Below are positions 6,889 to 15,633 of a stretch of 64,000 bases of DNA, piece by piece (within the stretch, counting starts at the first letter, position 1; each line of letters starts with the position of its first letter). Source of the stretch: Hominimerdicola alba (lineage in GTDB: Bacteria > Bacillota > Clostridia > Oscillospirales > Ruminococcaceae); assembly GCF_900109655.1 (NCBI RefSeq), contig NZ_FOAT01000004.1, forward strand, positions 62,001 through 126,000, written 5' to 3'. The notes beneath the pieces were generated by a model that did not search any database, had not been told where the DNA came from, and saw only the letters and a list, made by a program, of their open reading frames with translations. The position numbers and the translations under genes were made by a program.

Positions 6889-8728
6889 AATAAACACCTC
6901 CACATTCGGGCTTTATGCCGCAGCCCGAGCAGCCTTCCTTACAGTTTCTGGTAGTCTGGGCAAGATGGGCTTTTTTGTTTTCTCTGACAAGAAATTCGTG
7001 AGACACCAGATAATCCAGATGCGACCATGGCGCCACCTCATCGTAGCTTCTTGTCCTGTTGGCATAGAATGCCGTATCTATGCCTGTTTCGGCAAATGCT
7101 TCCAGCCATTTGTCGTACTGAAAATGCTCGTCCCAGCTATCCATATAACAGCCTTTTTTCCAAGCCGCATATACCGCCTTGCAAACCCGCCTGTCGCCCC
7201 TTGCCAGGACAGCTTCAAGCACGGAAGTATTGGAATAATGCAGGCTGAGCTTGATCTTCTTGCTGGTGACAGCGGATTTGAGTATCTCCTGCTTGTGCTT
7301 TATCTGCTCTTCCGTCGCCTGAGGTTCAAACTCGAAAGGTGTAAATGGCTTGGGCACGAAAGTCGCAGTGGATACCGCTATCTGCACGGAGCGTCCGCGC
7401 TTTTCCTTCGGAGTTTCAAAGTAAAGCTGGAGTATCTTATCTGAAAGCTCTGCTATTCCGCGGATATCGTCATCTGTTTCCGTAGGCTGACCCATCATAA
7501 AGTAAAGCTTCACCTGAGTATAGCCCCACTCGAACGCCATTTTGCAGGTGTTGATAATCTCATCCTCAGTGATGTTTTTGTTTATTACATCGCGCAAACG
7601 CTGAGTTCCTGCTTCGGGGGCGAATGTCAGTCCGCTTTTTCGTACAGCTTGTATCCTTTCAAGAAGTTCCTCGTTGAAGCTGTCAAGTCTCAGCGACGGC
7701 AGTGCGAGGTTTACATTCTCACCGTCCGTATACTCCGAAAGGCTCAGAAGAAGCTCGTTTATCTTGGTATGGTCACTGGTGGAAAGTGACGATAGGGATA
7801 CTTCCTCATAGCCTGTCTGCTCACAGAGAGACTTCGTTTCATTTTTAATAGTATCTATATTCTTCTCGCGGAAAGGTCTGTAAATAAATCCCGCCTGACA
7901 GAAACGGCAGCCGCGTATACAGCCGCGCAGTACTTCAACAACAGAGCGGTCATGGACTATCTCGCTGAATGGCACAACAAAGCTATCGGGATAGTAGACC
8001 TTATCAAAATCCGCGATAATACGCTTTTTTATACGCGGCGGTGCTTCGGGGACATTTGGAGTGATGTTCTTCACGGTGCCGTCTTCGTTATAGTCAACGT
8101 CGTAGAAGCTTGGCACATATATGCCCTCTATCTTCACGGCTTCGCGGAGGAATTCCTCTTTAGTGGGATTTGAGGGCTTCATTTTTTCGTAGAGCCTCAG
8201 CAGTTCAAGGTTGACTTCCTCGCCCTCGCCCAGAATAAAAAGGTCAAAAAAGTCCGACATCGGCTCAGGGTTACAGACGCAGGGACCTCCGCCTACCACA
8301 AGCGGTGTCAGCGAGGTACGGTCTTTTGCCAACACAGGCAGTCCTGCAAGGTCGAGCATTTGCAGAACGTTATTGTACGATAATTCGTACTGCAAAGTAA
8401 AACCGATGAAATCGAAATCCTTTATGGGGTCAAGGCTTTCAAGACCGTAGAGCGGGATATCATTTTCACGCATGAGATTCTCAAAATCCTTTTCGGGCAT
8501 GAATACACGCTCACACCACCAGTTGGGCACCTGATTTTTCAGACCGTAGAGAATTTTCATACCCAGGTGGGACATACCCACATCGTAGGTATCGGGAAAG
8601 CAGAAAGCGAAACGCACATCGACTTTATCCCTGTCCTTTATTACACTTCCTATCTCACCGCCGATATAACGTGCGGGCTTGGTGGCTTTAAGCAATATTT
8701 TATCGAGTTTGTTTTTTATCTCTTCCAT
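6863..8728 (-). CDS. TIGR03960 family radical SAM protein with B12-binding-like N-terminus
   Basis: A 621-residue radical SAM enzyme. The N-terminal part (about residues 15-200) resembles a B12-binding Rossmann domain without an obvious cobalamin-binding His. The [4Fe-4S] motif is 'EVLRGCIRGCRFCQAGF' (C-x3-C-x2-C). The C-terminus adds a Cys-rich tail 'CKEGCSGCGIKPECGG' that could bind another cluster. The start is ATG at 8728 with a GGGAGG site; an in-frame extension upstream has none. It forms an operon with the DUF2344 gene. The substrate is not known. Confidence 0.88.
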   Translation of the reverse strand: MEEIKNKLDKILLKATKPARYIGGEIGSVIKDRDKVDVRFAFCFPDTYDVGMSHLGMKILYGLKNQVPNWWCERVFMPEKDFENLMRENDIPLYGLESLDPIKDFDFIGFTLQYELSYNNVLQMLDLAGLPVLAKDRTSLTPLVVGGGPCVCNPEPMSDFFDLFILGEGEEVNLELLRLYEKMKPSNPTKEEFLREAVKIEGIYVPSFYDVDYNEDGTVKNITPNVPEAPPRIKKRIIADFDKVYYPDSFVVPFSEIVHDRSVVEVLRGCIRGCRFCQAGFIYRPFREKNIDTIKNETKSLCEQTGYEEVSLSSLSTSDHTKINELLLSLSEYTDGENVNLALPSLRLDSFNEELLERIQAVRKSGLTFAPEAGTQRLRDVINKNITEDEIINTCKMAFEWGYTQVKLYFMMGQPTETDDDIRGIAELSDKILQLYFETPKEKRGRSVQIAVSTATFVPKPFTPFEFEPQATEEQIKHKQEILKSAVTSKKIKLSLHYSNTSVLEAVLARGDRRVCKAVYAAWKKGCYMDSWDEHFQYDKWLEAFAETGIDTAFYANRTRSYDEVAPWSHLDYLVSHEFLVRENKKAHLAQTTRNCKEGCSGCGIKPECGGVYCGGKKTST

Positions 8729-8828
8729 AGATGACCTCCCGTAGCAGTTATTATTTTTCTGCGAAGTTTTTCCGCAGATATGGCGGTTCACGGTTTTCGA
8801 TTCGTTGAAAGCCTGATATTTGAGTATT

Positions 8829-8857
8829 ATTATAGCACAACGGGCGGTCAAAATCAA
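8829..8857 (-). promoter_or_regulatory. promoter of the radical SAM/DUF2344 operon
   Basis: Minus strand: TTGATT, 17 bases, TATAAT, giving a leader of about 95 bases before the ATG at 8728. Confidence 0.75.
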
Positions 8858-9051
8858 CTGCGAGATGTAAATAAACGTGGTTGGATAAAATGTTTACCCC
8901 GATACGCTTTATTGGGTTTATGCGATAAATCGGGATTAGTTCGTATAGACGGATATTCGCTGTGGTCATTTGCGCTCGTATCCGCCCTGATACCAAACAA
9001 GCGTTCCAAACGGAACATTTACGCTCTTCAACATCCGTACTGCGATGAACA

Positions 9052-9221
9052 TTTCGCCCCTCGTTCCTCGGGTCGAGAAATCGGATTTGCTATAGCTGTC
9101 CGATTTCGGGCGCGGCAATATTTTCCGCAGATAGAAAGAGCGTGGACAGTCATTTTGTCCACGCTCGTGATTGTGTTATTGCCGCGCCTTTTTGACATGG
9201 CGGATAGTTTGCTGTGCTACT
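9052..9221. repeat. structured interspersed repeat, copy 1 (core)
   Basis: A non-coding element also present at 13698-13863 in the same orientation. Both copies begin TTTCGCCCCTCGTTCCTCGG. It can fold into hairpin A (GAAATCGGA 9077-9085 with TCCGATTTC 9099-9107) and a long hairpin B. B has an outer stem of 12 bp (9109-9120 with 9177-9188) and an inner stem of 11 bp (9138-9148 with 9156-9166). The arms of A differ in sequence between copies while pairing is kept. Similarity may continue more weakly to about 9364, where both copies share TTTGGCAGTTT. The rest of the 650-base gap 8729-9382 holds the promoter at 8829 and nothing else I recognise. Confidence 0.85.
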
Positions 9222-9382
9222 TGTTGTTTTGTTGCCGCGACGCTTTTGCGCCTTGACCGAGAGGCTTGACCGCGCGCTTTTATTCGCGGCATAGTTTGTT
9301 TTGTGCGCGAGTTTGTTGCCGCGCAAAGCTTGAGCCAAAGCGCTCTTCTTTGGCAGTTTTACGCCGTGTTATGTCATCGCAT

Positions 9383-10243
9383 TTACTGCTTTTTCGCAGT
9401 GATGATATACCCTCCGCAGTTATCAATCGAGATATCACAGGTACAGTTCTCAGGCAGAAGAAGTGTATCACCCTTCTGACGGGTTATGATATAATCCTCA
9501 TACGCATAGAAACTGCCGTACTCCAGACCATCGATATATTCTTCAAAAGTCAGACCATTAGCTGTGATTATCTTCGAATGGGGCTGACCCACATACCTGA
9601 AATGCCACGGCTCGTAATCTATGCCTGTAACGATCCTGCCATAGGATGGGTATCTCACGATAAAACCGTATTCGGGAGCGTGTTCGGTAAGGTATTTGCC
9701 TGCGGGGCATTTGTTGATGCTGCTGCCTGCAAATCCGCTGAAATACAGATCCTGTGCAAGACCTGTCTCATGCTCGGAGCAGTGTGCAGGCATAGCTTCG
9801 TTACTGCCCTGATTTTCATAGAGTTCCTGCTGTTCTTCGGGTGTGCGGTAGGATGACATCACATACAGCGGTTCACCGCAATTATCCATAATAGCTTTCG
9901 ACAGTGCCGCATAGCTGTCAACCGAAGCAGTTGACATCATCACGCCTGAATCCTTATATTCGCATATGGAAGGCTTATAATACTGATCCAGAGGGTGGTC
10001 TTTATTTACCAGAACAAGTGTATTACCTATTTTAAGATCTTTCACAGATGCGCTCTTAAGCGTAAGCTCATCGGCAGGCATCTCATCAAGATGATACTCT
10101 ACCCTGCCGCGGAAAAGCGCAGTGACCTTTCCTGCAACATTGAATTTTTCGGGCTTGATGATGACTACCATCGCCGCTAATAAAATGAGTACAATTACCA
10201 AGACCGTAACAAAAGGTGTTACAGCCGATCTTCTTTTTTTCAT
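9383..10243 (-). CDS. VanY/DacB-type D,D-carboxypeptidase (peptidase M15B)
   Basis: A 286-residue membrane-anchored peptidase expected to trim the terminal D-Ala from peptidoglycan precursors outside the cell. One N-terminal membrane segment (about residues 8-28) is followed by the zinc peptidase motif 'SEHETGLAQDLYF', matching S-x-H-x2-G-x-A-x-D. The C-terminal 'YEPWHFRYVG' supplies the E-x-W-H part of the site. 'SSYRTPEEQQELY' is also typical. It is the last gene of an operon with a response regulator and sensor kinase, the same arrangement as vanR-vanS-vanY, but no vanA-type ligase is nearby. A role in cell-wall adaptation is inferred. Confidence 0.88.
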   Translation of the reverse strand: MKKRRSAVTPFVTVLVIVLILLAAMVVIIKPEKFNVAGKVTALFRGRVEYHLDEMPADELTLKSASVKDLKIGNTLVLVNKDHPLDQYYKPSICEYKDSGVMMSTASVDSYAALSKAIMDNCGEPLYVMSSYRTPEEQQELYENQGSNEAMPAHCSEHETGLAQDLYFSGFAGSSINKCPAGKYLTEHAPEYGFIVRYPSYGRIVTGIDYEPWHFRYVGQPHSKIITANGLTFEEYIDGLEYGSFYAYEDYIITRQKGDTLLLPENCTCDISIDNCGGYIITAKKQ

Positions 10244-10280
10244 AATGTCGTCTCCGTTTCTTTGTTCTTTTTCTATGATA

Positions 10281-12740
10281 TTATATTGTCTCTTTTTCTT
10301 CTTCGGATTCTTCTTTGTTTATAAGGGGCATGGACATGATAGCTTTGAACATATCGCCGTCCAGCTGTATCTCAAATCTTCCGCCGCAGGCTTCGGTGAA
10401 GCTTTTGGCTATTGAAAGTCCAAGACCGCTTCCGCCGTCCGTCCTCGACTTGTCACCGCGGACAAATCTTTCTGTTATCTCGTCCGCGGTAAAGTCGATA
10501 GGGTAAGAAGAAATGTTCTTGGCGGTAAAAACTATGTTTTCGCCGTCACGTGTAAGCTCCAGGAAAATGCGCGAACCGTCCATTGAGTATTTCAGCGCAT
10601 TGTCGATAATGTTTTGCAGCACGCGGTAAAGCTTGTTTCCGTCGCCCATAACAGGTGCTGTTTCCTCGGTGACGTTTATCTTGAACGTCTTTCTGCTTTC
10701 TTTGATCTTGTCCTCCGCGTCTGCAAGGCTCTGGTTGAAAAGCCTTACAAAGTCCAGCTCCTCCATGTTGACATCAATGCCGCTGGTCGCCTTGGCAAGG
10801 CTGAAGACATCGGCTACTATGCCTTTGAGCTTCTGGGATTTCTTATCCAGTATCTGAACATAGCCCATTGCTTCATCATCAAGCTCCGTCTTTTTAAGAA
10901 GGTCGATATAGCTTATTATAGAAGTCAGAGGTGTTTTCAGATCGTGGGATACATTAGCCACAAGTTCTATCTTCATGCGCTCGGACTTTATCTGTTCCTC
11001 CACCGCATCACTTACGGTATCGGATATATTTTTCAGCATATCCGAAGGTCTGCTGAGTTCCGAAAGAGGAGATATCTCTTCCTCAAACGGAGTGTTGCGG
11101 TTGAGTGCTGTGATGCGTCTGTCCAGCTTTGTAAGATCACGCGAGAGAAGCATAGCCCTTATCTGCGAATAAATAAAATACAGCGAAGATATGCCGCATA
11201 TCAAAGAAGCCACTATCAAGTATGCTTCATCCTGTTCATTTATCACAATAGGAAGTACCGCCGCCGACACCATAAATGCCGCAAGGCTGATTATCGAGCG
11301 ACGCATAAGACCGCTTCCCGCAGGTCTGTTCCTGCGTGTTTCATACATTGACGTTTCGAGGTATTTCTCGCTCAGCTTGTTCATCAGCTTCGGCAGCATA
11401 AAACTGCTTCTGAGTTTTCTTTGAGATACCAGCTTGATGCCGTGGGTGATGCTGTGTACAGCCACACCTGTCATCACAGCATATGCAGCCCCAAGTACCA
11501 TATATCCGAAACCCGTGTCATCATTCAGCACATCGGAAGCTTCATTCATCTTCCAGTACATAAATTTCATCTCAGATGATCCTGCAAGTATTAAGAACCA
11601 TGCCGCGATGTAGAATTCACATGGGATCATATCCGCAAAAGAACTTATATGTTCTCCTGCCAGCCCCCTGACAACAGCCGCTGCAATAAGATAAGCTATC
11701 AGCACCAGTGCCAGCACTCCGCATTTGATCGTAAGCGCTCTTGTTTCGTAATACACATCCCACAGATCATTGTACTTGCCGGTCAGGGATCTGAAATAAC
11801 TTTCACGGGGCGATATGAACACCGTCAGCCCCTCGGTATCTCCGGCAACAGCAACATAATCCGGCATATCACATATAGGCAGGGTCGAATAATATACACC
11901 CGAACCTTCTGCTGTGTTTGATTCTAAATCTACCCATTCACGCCTTGCCGTGAATCCCACCTCTGTGTTTTCGGGATATTCATAAAATTTTATTGGTGAC
12001 TCATTGCAGAAATTAAAAACATACCTTCCGTATGAATCACTGTACCATCCGCCCAGCGGGAGATAGTTTTCAGGATAAGATTCATTCACATCCCTTAGTT
12101 TTCCGTTCTCTTCAGCGACCTGATAGCTGTAATAATCCATCGTCCCGGATGATTGCATCTGCGATGATATAAAATCACCCGTGCGCAGGATATAGGTATA
12201 TTTTTTCGATTTCAGCGCATCCAGCCTCTGTTTCTCGGTCTTGTTTTCACCAAATATTTCAGACGAGATATTAGTGACGTAATGTACATTTTCCTCACCC
12301 GACACTGTTTCCGCCGATGTTGTCTCCTCATCGGTCACGGTTTCGTCCGCCTGTATTTCGGGCACAGTGTAGGACACATAGTAATCGAATGTATCCGAAT
12401 ACGGCACTATGCCATCATCTGTCTTTTTGTAGCTGTATCCATTGTAGTCGAAATAGTACAAAAGATCGGACTTTACATATTTATTGCCTACATAGTTCCC
12501 GCTGCTGTCAGTATTTGCAAGCTCGCACACACCCAGTATGCAGAGCTGTTCATACATATTTTTCAGCTCTGTACAGTATTCATCCGAGCTGTCAATACTT
12601 CCGTCCATATTCCAGCCCAGATCCGACAGCCTGCCATTTATACGGCTAATATACATTTCACCGAACAGCGCTACACCCGCTGCCACACAAGCCGTAATGA
12701 ACGCCGTCACCCTGGCTGCCTTAGGAAAAAACTTAGACAT
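10281..12740 (-). CDS. sensor histidine kinase with large extracellular region
   Basis: An 819-residue membrane sensor kinase. An N-terminal membrane helix leads into about 300 residues predicted outside the cell, followed by five or so further membrane segments (for example 'GVLALVLIAYLIAAAVV' and 'IVASLICGISSLYFIY'). The cytoplasmic kinase part has the H-box 'VSHDLKTPLTSIISYID' at about residue 600, the N-box 'DNALKYS', and the G-box 'GGSGLGLSIAK'. The start at 12740 overlaps the end of the regulator gene by eight bases. The extracellular part matches no sensor domain I know, so the signal is unknown. Confidence 0.9.
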   Translation of the reverse strand: MSKFFPKAARVTAFITACVAAGVALFGEMYISRINGRLSDLGWNMDGSIDSSDEYCTELKNMYEQLCILGVCELANTDSSGNYVGNKYVKSDLLYYFDYNGYSYKKTDDGIVPYSDTFDYYVSYTVPEIQADETVTDEETTSAETVSGEENVHYVTNISSEIFGENKTEKQRLDALKSKKYTYILRTGDFISSQMQSSGTMDYYSYQVAEENGKLRDVNESYPENYLPLGGWYSDSYGRYVFNFCNESPIKFYEYPENTEVGFTARREWVDLESNTAEGSGVYYSTLPICDMPDYVAVAGDTEGLTVFISPRESYFRSLTGKYNDLWDVYYETRALTIKCGVLALVLIAYLIAAAVVRGLAGEHISSFADMIPCEFYIAAWFLILAGSSEMKFMYWKMNEASDVLNDDTGFGYMVLGAAYAVMTGVAVHSITHGIKLVSQRKLRSSFMLPKLMNKLSEKYLETSMYETRRNRPAGSGLMRRSIISLAAFMVSAAVLPIVINEQDEAYLIVASLICGISSLYFIYSQIRAMLLSRDLTKLDRRITALNRNTPFEEEISPLSELSRPSDMLKNISDTVSDAVEEQIKSERMKIELVANVSHDLKTPLTSIISYIDLLKKTELDDEAMGYVQILDKKSQKLKGIVADVFSLAKATSGIDVNMEELDFVRLFNQSLADAEDKIKESRKTFKINVTEETAPVMGDGNKLYRVLQNIIDNALKYSMDGSRIFLELTRDGENIVFTAKNISSYPIDFTADEITERFVRGDKSRTDGGSGLGLSIAKSFTEACGGRFEIQLDGDMFKAIMSMPLINKEESEEEKETI

Positions 12741-13443
12741 TTTTTTCGATCTTGTACCCAATGCCCCACACCACTTTCAAATAACGCGGCTCCTTCGGGT
12801 CGATCTCTATCTTTTCCCGAATGTGCCTTATATGTACCATTACTGTGTTCTCCACCGCGTAGGCGTCTTCATTCCACACCTTGCGGTATATCTCTTCTGC
12901 CGAAAATACGTGACCTGCGTTCTCCATCAGCAGTTCAAGTATCTTCAGTTCCGTTGCGGTGAGCTTTACGGGTGCGCCGTCCACCGCGATGGATTTTTCA
13001 CCCTTATCAAGCACCAGACCGCCTATTTTAATAACGTCCGTTTTGTTTATGCCGCCTATGTCCCCCAGCTGCATATACCGCCTCAGACTGCTCTTTACGC
13101 GGGCTGTCAGCTCCATAGGGTTATAAGGTTTGGTGATATAGTCGTCAGCGCCCATTGAAAGTCCGAGTATCTTATCTGTATCTTCGGATTTTGCTGACAG
13201 AACTATTATCGGGATATTTCGCCTGTCTCTTATCTTCATTATCGCTGACAGTCCGTCAAGTCTGGGCATCATAACGTCTATCAGTATCAGCTGTATGTCG
13301 TTCTCCGAAAGCTTCTCCAGTGCCTCGATGCCGTCATACGCCCTGACAGTTTTGTAGCCTTCAAGCTCCAGCAGCTTCGCGATAGCTGCCACGATATCTC
13401 TGTCATCATCCACGACAAGTATTGTTGCTGAAATATCTTCCAT
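12733..13443 (-). CDS. OmpR/PhoB-family response regulator
   Basis: A 236-residue DNA-binding response regulator. The receiver domain has the acidic pocket 'VVDDD', the phosphorylated aspartate D56 in 'LILIDVMMP', the 'LSAKSE' threonine/serine site and the 'YITKPYNPMEL' lysine. The C-terminal winged helix ends 'VHIRHIREKI...VWGIGYKIE'. It is the first gene of a three-gene operon with a kinase and a carboxypeptidase. CTTAAG direct repeats spaced 11 bases apart lie upstream at 13509-13525 and are the kind of site this family binds, so autoregulation is plausible. Confidence 0.95.
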   Translation of the reverse strand: MEDISATILVVDDDRDIVAAIAKLLELEGYKTVRAYDGIEALEKLSENDIQLILIDVMMPRLDGLSAIMKIRDRRNIPIIVLSAKSEDTDKILGLSMGADDYITKPYNPMELTARVKSSLRRYMQLGDIGGINKTDVIKIGGLVLDKGEKSIAVDGAPVKLTATELKILELLMENAGHVFSAEEIYRKVWNEDAYAVENTVMVHIRHIREKIEIDPKEPRYLKVVWGIGYKIEKNV

Positions 13444-13485
13444 ATCTTTTCCTCTCCTTGTGTGATTATATAATAATACATCATT

Positions 13486-13525
13486 CTTAATTTCAGGTGA
13501 ATGTAAATCTTAAGATTAGCTTAAG
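13486..13525 (-). promoter_or_regulatory. candidate response-regulator operator (11-bp direct repeats)
   Basis: CTTAAG occurs at 13509-13514 and 13520-13525, exactly 11 bases apart, with a related CTTAAT at 13486-13491. An 11-base period is usual for OmpR-family sites. It lies upstream of the regulator gene, near a weak promoter (TTCACC, 17, TATTAT on the minus strand). Confidence 0.5.
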
Positions 13526-13697
13526 TTTCCGATTCAAACAAAAACTTCACCTGCACTCATACTATATTAAATGATAACACATTTTAGCTAAAAATGCAAT
13601 GCCGCTAAAGCTTGATACAGGCAAAAAAATAAAGCCCGACACCAAGCCGAGCCGCCTAACAAAAACGGATATTTGCTTTGTGCGTTAGCTTGCGAGC

Positions 13698-13863
13698 TTT
13701 CGCCCCTCGTTCCTCGGGTCGAGAAATCAACGAGCGTACCGCCGTTGATTTCGGGCGCGGCAATAATTTTCCGCACATAGAAAGAGCGTGGACGGTTTGA
13801 TTATCCACGCCTATGATTTTGTTATTGCCGCGCATTTTTGACATAACGGATAGTTTGCTATAC
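13698..13863. repeat. structured interspersed repeat, copy 2 (core)
   Basis: Second copy of the element at 9052, in the same orientation. Hairpin A here is GAAATCAACG (13723-13732) with CGTTGATTTC (13743-13752). Hairpin B has an outer stem of 12 bp (13755-13766 with 13822-13833) and an inner stem of 7 bp (13786-13792 with 13804-13810). Weaker similarity continues to about 14033. The remainder of the 870-base gap 13444-14312 shows only the operator-like repeats at 13486 and the promoter at 14215. Confidence 0.85.
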
Positions 13864-14214
13864 TCCTATATCTTGCTTTGCATTTTTGTTTCTTGCCTTG
13901 GTGATTGAGGGCTCTGCCTCTAACAGTCAGCTTTGCTGACTGTGCAAACATCCCGCAAGCCTGCTAGCGCGAGGCATATGCCGACGCAGTCGCATAAACC
14001 GTGCGCTTTGCCTCTTTGGCAGTTTACACGACCGATGCGTTTTTTCATTCCGGTTTTATCAGTATTTCAAATTGCTGTCACATTAAATCACAAAAATATT
14101 ACAACCATACTTTAATATAGTATCATGGTTCAGCCGATGGATGTCAGATTTAAAAATTCACCCGCGATCATTTGTATCACCATTATGCAAAACGTCGAAA
14201 AATCCTGCAATTCA

Positions 14215-14243
14215 TTGACATATCCCACTAAGGCTGATATAAT
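14215..14243 (+). promoter_or_regulatory. consensus promoter of the lipoprotein gene
   Basis: TTGACA, 17 bases, TATAAT: a perfect sigma-A consensus about 70 bases upstream of the start at 14313. Confidence 0.9.
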
Positions 14244-14312
14244 AAGAACCGTTGTGAATACGGAATATCGTTGGCAGAATACCTGCTGAAAAGAACAAAA
14301 GGAGATATCATC

Positions 14313-15125
14313 ATGAATAAGAGAATTCTTGCTGCTGCTCTCGCACTGACAATGAGCGCCTGTATCTGCGGATGCAGCGAATCCGAAAAGACAACTGCTG
14401 CTACCCCTGTTTCTCCCAAGGAAACTGTTGCAGGTGAGAAAGGAAACAACATCGACGATGTTGTGACAGACGATGAAACTACCGAAAATGAAACTACTGC
14501 CGAGGAATCTGCCACCACTGAAGAAGAGACCTCTGCTGACCCTCAGGCTGAGCAGGAAGAAGGCTTGCACACACTGAAATGTAGCCAGAGATTTGCTGCC
14601 CTTGATGACAAGAACGGCTTCTGCTTTGAAGTCGAGGTATCTCCAGATGAGGCTGCTTCGGGCATAACCATCGGTCTTTACAATGAGAAGGGCGAAAAGG
14701 TCGCTGACATGGTAGACGACGGAAGCAAGAAGCCCGATAAGGAAGCAGGCGACAATATTTTCAGCTGCTACTTCAAGCCCGAAAGCAAAAAGGCTGCTAC
14801 ATACAACTTGACCGCCAAGATAGGCGCTATCGAGACCGAGCCTGTAAGAGTCCGCCTGTACGACGAACTTGATGACGCTGATTTCGACAGACTGAGAGAA
14901 GTTACTGCTGATTTCATGAAGATCGACGCAAAATACAGAGATACCACAGGTTCTATCCCTGATGACAAGAAGGACGCTGCTATCGAAGAGGCTGCGGCTC
15001 TTGCGCAGAAGATGTACGATGACGGCGAAGTTATTGAATTCTCCGTTGACAAGCAGTTCGGCAATGTATTCATCTGGCTGGACAGCTATCTGCCATACAT
15101 CTACAATATCGATTCACTTGAATAA
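14313..15125 (+). CDS. lipoprotein of unknown function
   Basis: A 270-residue exported lipoprotein. The signal peptide MNKRILAAALALTMSAC leads to a lipobox ending at C21 ('CICGC'). A Thr/Glu-rich linker (about residues 25-85) follows, then a compact domain 'LHTLKCSQRFAALDDKNGF...' with 'VEVSPDEAASGITIGLYNEKGEKVADMVDDGS' that looks like an Ig-like beta-sandwich. The C-terminal half is helical. No catalytic motif was recognised. The start is chosen for its AAAGGAG site and signal peptide. A perfect promoter suggests high expression. Confidence 0.82.
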   Translation: MNKRILAAALALTMSACICGCSESEKTTAATPVSPKETVAGEKGNNIDDVVTDDETTENETTAEESATTEEETSADPQAEQEEGLHTLKCSQRFAALDDKNGFCFEVEVSPDEAASGITIGLYNEKGEKVADMVDDGSKKPDKEAGDNIFSCYFKPESKKAATYNLTAKIGAIETEPVRVRLYDELDDADFDRLREVTADFMKIDAKYRDTTGSIPDDKKDAAIEEAAALAQKMYDDGEVIEFSVDKQFGNVFIWLDSYLPYIYNIDSLE

Positions 15126-15147
15126 TATATACCCATAGACAAATTCA

Positions 15148-15187
15148 GCCCCGAAGCGTTTCAAAGCACTTCGGGGCATTGTTTTTA
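15148..15187 (+). terminator. terminator of the lipoprotein gene
   Basis: GCCCCGAAG / CTTCGGGGC stem (15148-15156 with 15169-15177), followed by ATTGTTTTTA. Confidence 0.85.
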
Positions 15188-15204
15188 TGACTGCAAAGAT
15201 AAAT

Positions 15205-15630
15205 TCAGTATTCCTTTTTTATCTCCGCTATTTTGTATATTTCCTTGAACTTTTCCAAGTCCGTATCATCTCTGATCAGCATAACCTCAGTAAAATGACC
15301 GTCCTCTTTATTCTTAAAACCTGCTATCTGCTCTCCTGTACAGATACTGCACCTGACCACAGCTGTCTGTTTGTCGGGGTCAAAAGGTATATCTTCGCTG
15401 AGATAGCTCTCATAGTATGGGGTCTTACCAAAATCCTGATGCATTTCTATGCTGAACACAATGATGAATCCCAGAAGTATTATCCCGCCGATAATACATA
15501 GTCCCCAACAGAAAACACCTGTGATGATACGGATAACAGCAGGCAGCAACAGCCCGATGACCAGAGATACTGCTATCCATTTAGCCCCGAAATCCAGGGA
15601 ATTTATCTTAGGTATCCTGAACTTGTTCAT
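15205..15630 (-). CDS. small membrane protein, unknown function
   Basis: A 141-residue protein with two hydrophobic segments near the N-terminus (about residues 18-37 and 39-60), then a soluble tail with a 'CSICTGE' Cys pair. I do not recognise a family. It begins four bases after the stop of the ABC transporter gene upstream and is probably the last gene of that operon. It could be an accessory protein of the exporter, but only the position suggests this. Confidence 0.7.
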   Translation of the reverse strand: MNKFRIPKINSLDFGAKWIAVSLVIGLLLPAVIRIITGVFCWGLCIIGGIILLGFIIVFSIEMHQDFGKTPYYESYLSEDIPFDPDKQTAVVRCSICTGEQIAGFKNKEDGHFTEVMLIRDDTDLEKFKEIYKIAEIKKEY

Positions 15631-15633
15631 ACT

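Noticed and set aside
8729-9382. Plus-strand frame 8780-9256 (158 codons) in the intergenic gap
   Set aside because: It crosses the promoter of the radical SAM gene and the structured repeat, has no ribosome binding site and low-quality composition.
10614-11351. 245-codon plus-strand frame
   Set aside because: Antisense shadow within the histidine kinase gene.
9052-13863. Composite transposon around the VanRSY-like operon
   Set aside because: The flanking repeats contain no transposase and no clear terminal inverted repeats or target duplications; kept only as a possible cassette.
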